Source: Pseudomonadota bacterium (lineage in GTDB: Bacteria; Myxococcota; Myxococcia; Myxococcales; Vulgatibacteraceae). From it: a stretch of DNA of 9,742 bases. The translations under genes and the position numbers were made by a program. The notes under the pieces are model-generated. The model was given only the letters and a program-made list of their open reading frames with translations. It was not told where the DNA came from and searched no databases. The stretch's first letter is position 1, and every line of letters begins with the position of its first letter. Positions 1-6,935 of this stretch are shown here, in pieces. The DNA is taken from NCBI GenBank assembly GCA_023436385.1, contig JAEZJH010000277.1, positions 1 to 9,742 on the forward strand, read 5' to 3'.

Positions 1-93
1 CTGGGGATCACCGTGTTGCCCGGCCTCTCCCGCGTCTACATGCGGGGCCCCGCGGTCCAGGCCTTCGCCGGCGAGTGGCCGGGGGAATTCTGA
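1..93 (+). CDS. C-terminal end of an unidentified protein (partial)
   Basis: The first 30 codons read openly in frame 1 from the window edge to a TGA at 91-93. The peptide begins LGITVLPGLSRVYMRG and ends GEWPGEF. Codon use matches the neighbouring genes, with G or C at nearly every third position, so this is probably a real gene tail rather than noise. No domain can be recognised in so short a piece and no function is offered. It converges on the lipoprotein gene at 97-1164, whose stop lies only three bases away, and no terminator hairpin is visible between the two stops. Confidence 0.6.
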   Translation: MGITVLPGLSRVYMRGPAVQAFAGEWPGEF

Positions 94-96
94 CCG

Positions 97-1164
97 CTAC
101 GGCTCGCGAGGTCCCGGCGGCCGGATCCGCAGGAGCAGGTAGGCGCCGCGCTCCGCGGGCGGCCGGTGGATCTGCGAGGTGGTGACCAGCACGTCGCCGG
201 AGGACTCCACCGCGAAGCTGTCCGGCCACGCCAGGCGGTCGTCCCGAACCAAGCGCTCGTACCGGCCCCCGGGCGTGAGCCGATACACCGCCAGCTCCTC
301 GAGGCCGCCCAGATACAGATGGCCCTGGCGATCGAAGGCGATCCCGTCGGTGGCCTCGATCTCCCGCACTCGCTCCACGAGCTGCTTCAGCTCCCCGTCG
401 GTGAGCTTGGGATCGGAGAGCGCCCGGGCGGGAATCCGATACAGCGTGCGGCCGGTGAGCGCGGCGTAATACACCCAGCGCCGATCCGGCGAGAGGGCGA
501 TGCCGTCCGCATGCACCGGTTGCTCGCGGCGGTTTCCCTCGATCTTCAACACCAGGTCCTCGGCCCGGGTCGACGGATGGTCCCGGAGGACCTTCCGCGA
601 GCCACCGTCGTCGAGGTCGAGGACGATCAGCCCGCCGTCCCCGGAGTCGGTGAGGAAGGCGAAGCCGCGCTCGAGGTCCACCCGGACGTCGTTGGTGTAG
701 CCGTGCTTCGGCACCACCGACGCGGGAAACCGATACTCGGCGAGGAGCGCGCCGCTACCCGGATCGAACCGGAACAGCCGGGGCCCGGGCTCCACCACCC
801 CTCGGAACTGCGGGTTGGCGGTGTCCACCACCCAGAGCTTGCCCTCGTCGTCGGCGACCACGCTCTGCACCGCCACGAAGGCGCGGCTCGCGTCGTCACC
901 CGGCTTCCACGAGTTCCAGGCCTCGTCCGGCCAGGGGACGAGCTGGCCGTCCCGCAGCTCCGCCACGGAGATCGGCACGTAGTCCGACCAGCGCGGGAAG
1001 CTGACGAAGATGCGCCCGTCGGGCGTCGACGCCACGCCGGTCCACTGTCGCGGGCTCGACGCCACCAGCTCGAGGGAGACGCCCTCCACCGCGCCCGGCC
1101 GGGTGCGGGCGCCGGCACAGCCGGCGGCGACGAGGAGGGAGAGGACGGCCAGGGAGCGACGCAC
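97..1164 (-). CDS. Yellow / major royal jelly protein-family lipoprotein (SMP-30-like beta-propeller)
   Basis: The protein has 355 residues from a GTG at 1164, with GGAGG six bases upstream, to a TAG at 97-99. The frame is open further upstream, but this start places a lipoprotein signal (RRSLAVLSLLVAAGC, lipid-bearing Cys16) at the N-terminus. The mature part resembles the MRJP/Yellow family (called L-dopachrome tautomerase-related in bacteria): LWVVDTANPQFRG at 110-122, NDVRVD at 158-163, TDSGDGGLIVLDL at 172-184, HADGIALSPD at 218-227 and ATDGIAFD at 271-278. These motifs repeat along a six-bladed propeller of about the usual family length. The ligand or reaction is not known for most bacterial members, and none is assigned here. 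It should be anchored to the outer or inner membrane by lipid. A generic SMP-30/gluconolactonase-like propeller is the alternative, but the motifs favour Yellow. Confidence 0.85.
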   Translation of the reverse strand: MRRSLAVLSLLVAAGCAGARTRPGAVEGVSLELVASSPRQWTGVASTPDGRIFVSFPRWSDYVPISVAELRDGQLVPWPDEAWNSWKPGDDASRAFVAVQSVVADDEGKLWVVDTANPQFRGVVEPGPRLFRFDPGSGALLAEYRFPASVVPKHGYTNDVRVDLERGFAFLTDSGDGGLIVLDLDDGGSRKVLRDHPSTRAEDLVLKIEGNRREQPVHADGIALSPDRRWVYYAALTGRTLYRIPARALSDPKLTDGELKQLVERVREIEATDGIAFDRQGHLYLGGLEELAVYRLTPGGRYERLVRDDRLAWPDSFAVESSGDVLVTTSQIHRPPAERGAYLLLRIRPPGPREP

Positions 1165-1498
1165 GCGGGACCTCCGGGAGCAGCAGGCGTTGTATCCCGG
1201 CGGCGAACCGGACGCGGCCTCCGGCGCGGAACCGGACGGGGCAGGGTCGAGGCCCCGCTTGGCCGGCCGACGGAGCCGGGGGCGCCTCCCCGTCGGCACG
1301 GCGCTCGGCCCCCCTACGCCTCGAGCTTCGGAGGCCCCCACCTCGCGCAGCGAGACCCCGTCGGCGGTCGGGTGCACGCGCACTCCTTTCCCGTTTCTCG
1401 GGACCGATCGGGGCCGGAAGTCTACCAGACTGTCGAACGAGGGAGCGCTCGGGCCATCGCGTCCGGTCCACGGGCACGGCGGTATTTCGGAGGTCCCG
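1165..1498. other. Gene-poor stretch upstream of the Yellow-family lipoprotein gene
   Basis: No convincing separate gene is seen in these 334 bases. Reading leftward (minus strand), it contains a short hairpin at 1389-1403 (TCCCG/CGGGA, five-base loop). A strong ribosome-binding sequence AAAGGAG follows (1389-1383), then a GTG at 1377 after a five-base gap. That reading frame stays open into the lipoprotein gene, and its first ~18 codons have ideal third positions before codon quality falls. Closer to the lipoprotein start is an imperfect two-copy direct repeat (1195-1238). No clear -35/-10 pair was found for the lipoprotein gene. Confidence 0.5.
1195..1238 (-). repeat. Two-copy imperfect direct repeat upstream of the lipoprotein gene
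   Basis: On the minus strand the ten-base block CGTCCGGTTC occurs exactly at 1238-1229 and again at 1214-1205, with a 24-base period. Each copy is followed by a similar CG-rich block, giving 16 of 20 matching positions overall. The repeat ends about 31 bases before the GTG start of the Yellow-family lipoprotein gene, a location suitable for a regulator-binding site. It may also be a chance GC-rich duplication. No regulator is identified. Confidence 0.4.
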
Positions 1499-1816
1499 TC
1501 AGGCCTCGGGCTCGTCCAGGGCGCCGCGGACCGCGGGCATGCGCCGGAGGATCTCCCAGGCTTCGGGTTCCAGGAAGGCGACGCGGACGCCATCGGTGAC
1601 GGGGATCTCCAGCCGCACGCGGCCGACGCCACGGTCGAGGACGGGGCGCCGGGGCGCGGCCGCGGCGATGTCCCGGGCCACGGAGCGGAGCTGCCGGGCG
1701 ATGCGGAGGGCGCGACGGCCCTCGGGGCTGGCGAAGGTGTGGAAGTGCCGGTTCCGCGAGAGCTTGGGCCCGTCGTGGGTGAGGCGCTCCACCAGCCGGT
1801 AAACGAACGCGTGCAT
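1499..1816 (-). CDS. Small soluble protein of unknown function (105 residues)
   Basis: The frame runs from an ATG at 1816 to a TGA at 1499-1501 and encodes 105 residues, beginning MHAFVYRLVERLTHDG and ending GALDEPEA. Third codon positions are almost all G or C, which supports a real gene over a random open frame. There is no signal peptide or membrane helix. The N-terminal half is basic and probably helical (RRALRIARQLRSVARDI at 34-50). The C-terminal half has a likely beta pair (VGRVRLEIPV, DGVRVAFLEP) and a short helix (AWEILRRMPAVRGAL). I do not recognise the family. The upstream sequence has no good ribosome-binding site, only a weak GAG, so the exact start is less certain. It lies 134 bases downstream of the M16 peptidase gene on the same strand, beyond a strong inverted repeat, and may be the last gene of that operon. 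Confidence 0.7.
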   Translation of the reverse strand: MHAFVYRLVERLTHDGPKLSRNRHFHTFASPEGRRALRIARQLRSVARDIAAAAPRRPVLDRGVGRVRLEIPVTDGVRVAFLEPEAWEILRRMPAVRGALDEPEA

Positions 1817-1855
1817 TGCCGTCGACTCTAACAGGCCAGGGTGTTCCGGACCTCC

Positions 1856-1909
1856 CCGCGAGCGGAGGCTGGCGGCCGGGCGGGCGCGTGCCCGGCCGGT
1901 CGCTCGCGG
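1856..1909 (-). repeat. Nested inverted repeat between the M16 peptidase and the 105-residue gene
   Basis: Two perfect nine-base inverted repeats are nested. The outer arms are CCGCGAGCG (1856-1864) and CGCTCGCGG (1901-1909). The inner arms are CGGCCGGGC (1873-1881) and GCCCGGCCG (1890-1898), closing an eight-base loop. The inner and outer stems are joined by unpaired stretches of 8 and 2 bases. Together they form a very stable hairpin in RNA. No T-tract follows on either strand, so it is not a textbook intrinsic terminator. It sits about 40 bases after the peptidase stop and 40 bases before the next start, which suits partial termination, RNA processing or protection of the upstream message. 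Confidence 0.65.
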
Positions 1910-1950
1910 CCCCGGGTCCCGGGAAGGACGTTTCGTCGCGGACGCCCCGT

Positions 1951-3249
1951 CTACAGGGGCAGGGGCAGCTCGCTGCACTGCCGCCGCAACTTTGCCTCGG
2001 CCCTGGTTCCGCCCCGGCCCACCAGGACCAGGTGCAGGTTCTTCCGGGCCAGCACCTTCGACGCCACCCGGCGCAGGTCCGCCGCGGTCACCGCCTCGAT
2101 TCGCGCGATCCGCTCCGCGAAGGTCTCCGCCGGCCGCCACAGCTCCGTGCCGCCGAACCAGCCGGCGAGCTCCGCGCAGCTGTCCAGGGAGAACTCCAGG
2201 AACATCCGGTGGCGGCGTTTCGCCCGGGCCAGCTCCTCGTCGGTGGGGCCCTGCTCGCAGAACTCGCCGAGCACGGCGGCGATCGTCTCGATCACCTTCG
2301 GCACCTTGGCGTGGGCGGTGGCGGCCTCCACCTCGAAGAGCGAGAGGTCGGAGAAGGTGTCGATCCCCGCGTGCAGCTCGTAGGCGAGGCCCCGCTTCTC
2401 CACCACCTCGAACGGAAGCCGCGAGGAGAGGCCGTCGTCGAGGATCCGCCGGGTGAGGAGCAGCGCCGGGAAGTCGGGGTGGTGCTCGGGCGGCGCGGGG
2501 AAGTTGAGGCGGAGCTCGGTCTGCGGCGAATCCTCGTGGTCGTGGAGGTGGACCGTGGGCCCGGGAGGCGGGGGCGGCGGCGCCTCCTCGAAGGTCGGCG
2601 TGCCCTCGGGGAGCCCGCCGAAGTGCCGCTCCGCCAGCGCCAGCACCTGCTCCCGGGTCACCCGGCCGGCGCAGCAGAGCACCAGGTTCCGGGCGCAGTA
2701 CATCCGCCGGTGGTGGGCGACGAGATCCTCGTGGGCCATCTTCCGCACCGGCCGCGGCGTCCCCGCCACCTTGTGGGCCAGGGGGTGGCCGCCGAACAGC
2801 GCCAGCTTCGAGAGGTTGTCGAGGTCGATGTCCCGGCCGTCCTCGTCCACCTCGTCGTTCATCTCCTCGAGGATGATCTGCCGCTCCGTCTCCACCTCCA
2901 CCAGCAGGGGGCGGGCGAGCATGTCGCCGATCACCTCGAAACCGACGTCGACCTCCGCCGGGTGGAGCGGCGTGTAGTAGTAGCCGTGGTCCCGGGAGGT
3001 GACGCCGTTCAGGTTCCCGCCGGCGCTCTCCACCAGCGCGTTCATCCGCACCGTGTTCGGGAACCGCTCCGACCCGCGGAAGAACATGTGTTCGAGGAAA
3101 TGCGAGACCCCCATCTTCTCCGGGGCCTCGTGCCGGCTCCCGGAGCGGACGTAGACGGCGAGCAGCGCGGTGTGGAGGTGGGGGACCTCGACGGTGACGA
3201 CCCGGAGGCCGTTGGGGAGCACGTCGCGGTGGTGGGCGAGGGCGTTCAA
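1951..3249 (-). CDS. M16-family zinc metallopeptidase (pitrilysin / mitochondrial processing peptidase-like)
   Basis: This 432-residue protein has the inverted zinc-binding motif HFLEH at 50-54 (HxxEH: His50 and His54 bind zinc, Glu53 is catalytic). The distal glutamate ligand is probably Glu128 or Glu129 in ERQIILEEMNDE, about 75 residues later, as is usual for M16. The C-terminal half has the family motif SSRL (275-278) with KRGLAYEL (285-292), which lines the peptide-binding site. A proline-rich linker (EEAPPPPPPGP, 221-231) joins the halves. The length fits a two-domain, MPP-like M16 subunit. All active-site residues are present, so it should be catalytic. There is no signal peptide, so it is probably cytoplasmic. 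The start is TTG, overlapping the stop of the upstream kinase as TTGA, with GGAG ten bases before it. Substrates are unknown. Confidence 0.92.
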   Translation of the reverse strand: MNALAHHRDVLPNGLRVVTVEVPHLHTALLAVYVRSGSRHEAPEKMGVSHFLEHMFFRGSERFPNTVRMNALVESAGGNLNGVTSRDHGYYYTPLHPAEVDVGFEVIGDMLARPLLVEVETERQIILEEMNDEVDEDGRDIDLDNLSKLALFGGHPLAHKVAGTPRPVRKMAHEDLVAHHRRMYCARNLVLCCAGRVTREQVLALAERHFGGLPEGTPTFEEAPPPPPPGPTVHLHDHEDSPQTELRLNFPAPPEHHPDFPALLLTRRILDDGLSSRLPFEVVEKRGLAYELHAGIDTFSDLSLFEVEAATAHAKVPKVIETIAAVLGEFCEQGPTDEELARAKRRHRMFLEFSLDSCAELAGWFGGTELWRPAETFAERIARIEAVTAADLRRVASKVLARKNLHLVLVGRGGTRAEAKLRRQCSELPLPL

Positions 3250-4829
3250 GTCGTCTGCACTCCGGGGAGCCGCACGGTGAAGGTGGTCCCGGCGCCGGGG
3301 GCGCTCGACAGCTCGATCGTCCCCCCGTGCGCCGCGACGATCTGCTGGGTCAAGGTGAGACCCAGCCCGGTGCCGCGCTTCTTGGTGGTGAAGAAGGGAT
3401 CGAAGATCCGGGCCAGCTCGGCGCGGGCGATTCCCGGGCCGGTGTCGGCGACCACCAGCTCCACGCCGTCCCCGGCGCGCCGGGCGGAGAGGGTGAGGAT
3501 CCCGGCGCCGCCCATCGCCTCCCGGGCGTTCCGCACCAGGTTGAGGAGGGCCTGGCGGAGCTGCCCCTCGTCGACGGACGCGACGAGGCCGGGCTCGACG
3601 GCGAGCCGCACCTCGATCCCCGCCGCCGCCAGCTCGGGCCGCACGAAGGCGACCAGGTCGTCGACCAGCGCGGCGACGTCCTCCGGCGCCCGCTCCGGGG
3701 CCGGCAGCCGGGCGAACCGGAGGTACTCCTCCGTGATCTCCGCCAGCCGGTCGACCTCCCGGGCGATCGAGCCGAGGAGCCGCCGGGCCTCGGCGCCCCG
3801 CTCGTCGTCCGCGGGGATCTCCTCGGCGAGCAGCTCGGCGTTAAGGCCGATCGAGGAGAGGGGGTTCCGGATCTCGTGGGTGATCTGGGCGGTGACGCTG
3901 CCGATGGCGGCGAGCCGCTCGGCACGGACCAGCGCCGCCTGCTTCTCCCCCAGCTCCCGTTCCCGGGCTGCCAGGGAGGCGGCCATGTGGTTGAACTCCC
4001 GGGCGAGCACGCCCACCTCGTTGCCGGCGTCGGTCGGCACCTCCGCCGCGTAGTCGCCCCGGCCGATCCGGACCGCCGCCTCGGTGAGGGTGCGGACCGG
4101 CGCGAGGAGCCGCTGGGACATCAGCGTGGCGGCGAGCCCCAGGAGGATCGCCCCCAGGGCGAAACCGATGATTCCCCAGGACGAGTTCCGTTCCAGGCGC
4201 TGGGCCTCCCACACCCGCTCCCGGACCCGGACATCGAGGGCGTGGCCGAGGAGCCGGAGCTCCCGGTCGATCCGGCGCTCGATCCGCTTCAGTTCCTTGC
4301 CCCGCTCCGCCACCGGCGAGGGCGGCGGGGCGGTGACGGCGGCCAGCGCGCCGCCGGCGGCGTTCGGCGGCGGCAGCTCACCGGCCTCGATCTGCGCGAA
4401 GAGGGCCTCGGCGATGGCGTCGTACTCGTCGTAGGAGGCGCCGATCTCCGTGAGCCGGGCGTCGATCCCGTCGAGGAACGCCGCCTCGTCGGCGGCCCCC
4501 AGGCCCCGGGCGGCGGCCACCAGGTTCTGGCCCTGGCCCAGCTTCTCCCGGACGATCCGGGGGAAATAGAGGCGGGCGAGCTTGATCAGGATCCGCTGGG
4601 TGCGGGGATCGGCCTCGTCGAGGAGCCGGTCGGTGTCGCGCTGCCGGTTCTTGTGAAAGGTCTCGAGCTGGGCGGCGACCTTGGTCAGCGGGAGGTAGCC
4701 GTCGGAGACCAGGCGGATCTCCTGCCCGATGCGGTGCATCCGCCAGACGGCGAAGGTCGAGACCAGGCCGAAGACGGCGAGCACCGCCGCGAAACCGAGG
4801 AAGATCCGGGTGGAAATTGAGAGGCGCAT
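3246..4829 (-). CDS. Membrane sensor histidine kinase (HAMP-HisKA-HATPase_c, NtrB-like)
   Basis: The protein has 527 residues from the ATG at 4829. Domains in order are: membrane helix 1 (about 8-29), a mostly helical extracytoplasmic sensor with a Pro/Ala-rich stretch (about 30-216), membrane helix 2 (217-237), HAMP (about 238-290), a dimerisation and phosphoacceptor helix with HEIRNPLSS (His318), and the ATPase domain. The ATPase domain shows the N box LLNLVRNAREAM (Asn434), G1 ADTGPGIA (461-468), F box FDPFF and G2 GTGLGL (486-491). All catalytic motifs are intact. It should autophosphorylate on His318 and pass phosphate to a response regulator, but none is encoded in the window. The start is uncertain: there is no good ribosome-binding site, a GTG lies two codons upstream, and the frame extends to a TTG at 4874. 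The ATG puts the first helix at a normal distance. The signal sensed is unknown. Its stop overlaps the M16 peptidase start. Confidence 0.93.
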   Translation of the reverse strand: MRLSISTRIFLGFAAVLAVFGLVSTFAVWRMHRIGQEIRLVSDGYLPLTKVAAQLETFHKNRQRDTDRLLDEADPRTQRILIKLARLYFPRIVREKLGQGQNLVAAARGLGAADEAAFLDGIDARLTEIGASYDEYDAIAEALFAQIEAGELPPPNAAGGALAAVTAPPPSPVAERGKELKRIERRIDRELRLLGHALDVRVRERVWEAQRLERNSSWGIIGFALGAILLGLAATLMSQRLLAPVRTLTEAAVRIGRGDYAAEVPTDAGNEVGVLAREFNHMAASLAARERELGEKQAALVRAERLAAIGSVTAQITHEIRNPLSSIGLNAELLAEEIPADDERGAEARRLLGSIAREVDRLAEITEEYLRFARLPAPERAPEDVAALVDDLVAFVRPELAAAGIEVRLAVEPGLVASVDEGQLRQALLNLVRNAREAMGGAGILTLSARRAGDGVELVVADTGPGIARAELARIFDPFFTTKKRGTGLGLTLTQQIVAAHGGTIELSSAPGAGTTFTVRLPGVQTT

Positions 4830-4948
4830 CGCCACGGGGGGAACCCGATAGCACCGCCGGGGATGCCCGTGCAAAGAAAGGAGCGCCGGGTCGCTCGGTT
4901 CGGGCTCGGGCGTATTCGGGCGGGCGTGGCGATTCCCGACCCTCTTCG

Positions 4949-4978
4949 TTGACTCGACGCGCGACCGGGTTCTACACT
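4949..4978 (+). promoter_or_regulatory. Sigma-70-like promoter for the PEGA/Kelch/coiled-coil operon
   Basis: TTGACT (4949-4954) matches the -35 consensus at five of six positions, and TACACT (4973-4978) matches the -10 consensus at four of six. They are separated by 18 bases, within the accepted range. Transcription would begin near 4985 and leave a leader of about 95 bases before the GTG at 5080. It is the only convincing -35/-10 pair in the divergent intergenic region 4830-5079. No comparable pair was found facing left for the kinase gene. The AT-containing hexamers stand out against the GC-rich background. Confidence 0.6.
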
Positions 4979-5001
4979 CCCCCGCCCAAGTCTGCGGAAG
5001 G

Positions 5002-5065
5002 ACCGGTCATTCGCGGACGCCGACACCGGAGTGGTGACGGAGCACGGACCCGCCGGGTGACCGGT
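5002..5065 (+). promoter_or_regulatory. Inverted repeat in the leader of the PEGA-protein message
   Basis: ACCGGTCA (5002-5009) and TGACCGGT (5058-5065) are exact inverted copies within the predicted 5' leader. The second arm ends two bases before the ribosome-binding sequence AAGGAG (5068-5073), which itself lies six bases from the GTG start. If the arms pair in RNA, the stem would stack next to the ribosome-binding site and could affect initiation. The pairing could equally reflect a split protein-binding operator in DNA. No known riboswitch class is recognised. Confidence 0.35.
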
Positions 5066-5079
5066 GGAAGGAGTCTCAG

Positions 5080-6873
5080 GTGATTTCCAGCCGAACGGCA
5101 GCCCTGGTCTTCGGGGCGCTGATCGCGACGCCGCTCTTCGCCGGCGCCGCCGAGAAGGTCCAGGTCGTCGTCGTCCCGTACGCGCCGCTGTACGACTCCA
5201 TCCCCCGGGCCACCGGTGAGCGGATCGCCGAGACGCTGGTCGGCGAGCTGGGCACGGTGGGCGCCGAGGTGCTGGCGTTGCCGGGCGAGGCCGCGGCCGC
5301 GCCGGCTGCCGCCGGTCCCTCCCGGGAAGCCACCGACGAGCAGAACGCCGCCGTCGAGGCCGCCAAGGCCGATCTCGAGCGGGGCAACGGCCTCCTCAAG
5401 CGGCTGAAGGTGAAGCCGGCCCTCGACGCCTTCGAACGGGCGATCGCCGCGATGGAGGGGAACCCCGAGGCGCTGATGAACGTGGACCCGCTGGTCGAGG
5501 CCCACGTGAAGCGCGCGGTGGCCCTCTACCGGATGGGCAAGGAGGATGCGGCACTGAAGGAGGCGATCCCCACCGCGATCCGCCTCAAGCCCACCCTGGT
5601 GCTCGAGGCCGGCGAGGACTTCGCGCCGGTGTTCATCGCCGACGTGGAGAAGGTCCGCAAGGCGCTCTTCACCGCGCCGATGGGCAGCCTCCGGGTCGAC
5701 ACCACGCCCCCGGGCGCCGGCGTCTGGATCGATGACCGCGAGTCCTCGACCTCGCCCGCCCTGGCCAAGGGCCTGATCCCCGGCACCCACTACGTCCGGA
5801 TCAAGCCGCCGGGCGGCGCCTTCTACGTCCAGAAGATCGAGGTCAAGGCCAACGCGATGGCCCGGATCTCGCCGGACAGCTCCGCCGTCAAGGAGGGGCT
5901 GATCACCGGCCTGGTGACCCACCTCTCGAAGAACGCCCTCGGCAAGGACACGCTGAAGCAGCTGAAGGCGGTGGCCGCCTCCGCCAAGGCGCCGTACGTG
6001 ATCATCGGCGGCGCGTTCGCCCAGGGCGCCAACATGGGCATCGTCTCCTTCGTCTACGCGGCGAAGAACGACGCGCTGATCGAGCTCTCCCGGGTCACCC
6101 TCGACCGCGAGATGCTCGGCGCGACCATCGAGATCAACAAGCTGGCCAACGAGGTGGCCGCCAAGGTCCCGGCCTTCGCCGGTCCGGTTTCGGTGCCCCG
6201 GCCGCTCGCTGCCGACGCCAAGGCCGGCGAGGAGTTGGTGAACGAGGTCGACTTCACCCCGCCGGTCCCCGGCGCCAAGGAGCCGAAGCCCGGCGCCATC
6301 GAGCCGACGCCGGTGACCCCGGCCAAGGGCGACAACGGTAAGGGCGGCCGCCGGCCGGTGGTGACCCCGGGCCGGAAGCCGGTGGGCGCCAGCCCCGAGC
6401 CGCTCGCCGACGCGACCGACTTCGAGGAGGCCCCGGTCTTCGAGGAGCCCGTGGTGGCCGCTGTCGCGGAGCCCGCTCCCAAGGGCCCGGTCGCCCCGCC
6501 CCCGGCCACCACGGTCGACGAGAGCGGTCTGGTCTTCCGGGAGAAGGCGCCCGCCGAGGACTTCAAGGCGGAGCCCGCTCCCGCGGAAGACGACTTCAAG
6601 CTCGACTTCGAGGAGCCGGTCGGCGAGGAGGTCAAGGTCGCCGACAAGGAAGAGCCCAAGAACAACTACAAGTACCTGGGCGGCAGCTCGATCGAGGACG
6701 AGGTGGTGATCGACCCGAACGCCGGCCTGGGGCAGAAGCCGGAGAGCGGGCTCCTCTCGAAGTGGTGGTTCTGGGCGGGTGCGGCCGCCGTGGCCGGTGG
6801 CGTCGCGACGGTCGGCGTGCTCGCCGGCGGCGGCGACGATCCGACCGGCGCCAAGGGCTCGGTTCGCTGGTAG
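5080..6873 (+). CDS. Secreted PEGA-domain protein with C-terminal membrane anchor
   Basis: The protein has 597 residues from a GTG at 5080, preceded by AAGGAG with a six-base gap; the stop is TAG. A signal peptide (1-23, ending ATPLFAGA) leads to a mature N-terminal region. Residues 87-195 look helical and tetratricopeptide-like (KPALDAFERAIAAMEG, VKRAVALYRMGKEDAALKEA). A PEGA domain follows at about 202-264 (GSLRVDTTPPGAGVWIDD ... LIPGTHYVRI), then a mixed domain (about 268-365) and a long Pro/Glu/Ala-rich linker (about 380-555). A hydrophobic helix (561-583) and a short tail end the protein. PEGA domains are named for a conserved Pro-Glu-Gly-Ala motif, here degenerate as PPGA, and are common on surface proteins of myxobacteria. 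The protein is probably exported and held by its C-terminal helix, with the linker spanning the periplasm. No enzyme motif is seen. It appears to be the first gene of a three-gene operon. Confidence 0.88.
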   Translation: MISSRTAALVFGALIATPLFAGAAEKVQVVVVPYAPLYDSIPRATGERIAETLVGELGTVGAEVLALPGEAAAAPAAAGPSREATDEQNAAVEAAKADLERGNGLLKRLKVKPALDAFERAIAAMEGNPEALMNVDPLVEAHVKRAVALYRMGKEDAALKEAIPTAIRLKPTLVLEAGEDFAPVFIADVEKVRKALFTAPMGSLRVDTTPPGAGVWIDDRESSTSPALAKGLIPGTHYVRIKPPGGAFYVQKIEVKANAMARISPDSSAVKEGLITGLVTHLSKNALGKDTLKQLKAVAASAKAPYVIIGGAFAQGANMGIVSFVYAAKNDALIELSRVTLDREMLGATIEINKLANEVAAKVPAFAGPVSVPRPLAADAKAGEELVNEVDFTPPVPGAKEPKPGAIEPTPVTPAKGDNGKGGRRPVVTPGRKPVGASPEPLADATDFEEAPVFEEPVVAAVAEPAPKGPVAPPPATTVDESGLVFREKAPAEDFKAEPAPAEDDFKLDFEEPVGEEVKVADKEEPKNNYKYLGGSSIEDEVVIDPNAGLGQKPESGLLSKWWFWAGAAAVAGGVATVGVLAGGGDDPTGAKGSVRW

Positions 6874-6875
6874 TC

Positions 6876-6915
6876 GCGCCCTCGGGCGCCAACGCCCCGC
6901 CGGCTGGGCCGGCGG
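6876..6915 (+). other. Tandem hairpins between the PEGA and Kelch genes
   Basis: Two GC-rich inverted repeats begin just after the PEGA-gene stop. GCGCC/GGCGC closes a four-base loop (6876-6889), and CCGCCGGC/GCCGGCGG closes a three-base loop (6897-6915). Neither is followed by a T-tract, so full intrinsic termination is unlikely. They occupy most of the 62-base gap to the next start. They may stabilise the upstream message or reduce read-through. Transcription is still expected to continue into the Kelch gene, because no promoter is visible in the gap. Confidence 0.5.
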
Positions 6916-6935
6916 CGATCGGGATGGTCGGGAAC

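Noticed and set aside
1165..1632. N-terminal extension of the Yellow-family protein to 511 residues
   Set aside because: It would bury the lipoprotein signal and overlap the 105-residue gene. The GTG at 1164 has a good ribosome-binding site.
1816..4053. A 745-codon open frame on the plus strand
   Set aside because: It lies opposite the M16 peptidase and histidine kinase, both with intact catalytic motifs, and its own product shows no recognisable fold.
3327..4820. A 497-codon plus-strand frame opposite the kinase gene
   Set aside because: Gly/Asp/Glu/Arg-rich shadow of the kinase gene with no motif and no ribosome-binding site.
4830..4874. N-terminal extension of the histidine kinase to a TTG at 4874
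   Set aside because: No ribosome-binding sequence precedes the TTG, and the ATG at 4829 gives a normal distance to the first membrane helix.
4830..4880. Leftward promoter for the kinase (TTGCAC followed by TATCGG-like sequence)
   Set aside because: Only about three of six matches per box and poor spacing. A sigma-54 GG/GC pair was also checked and had the wrong spacing.
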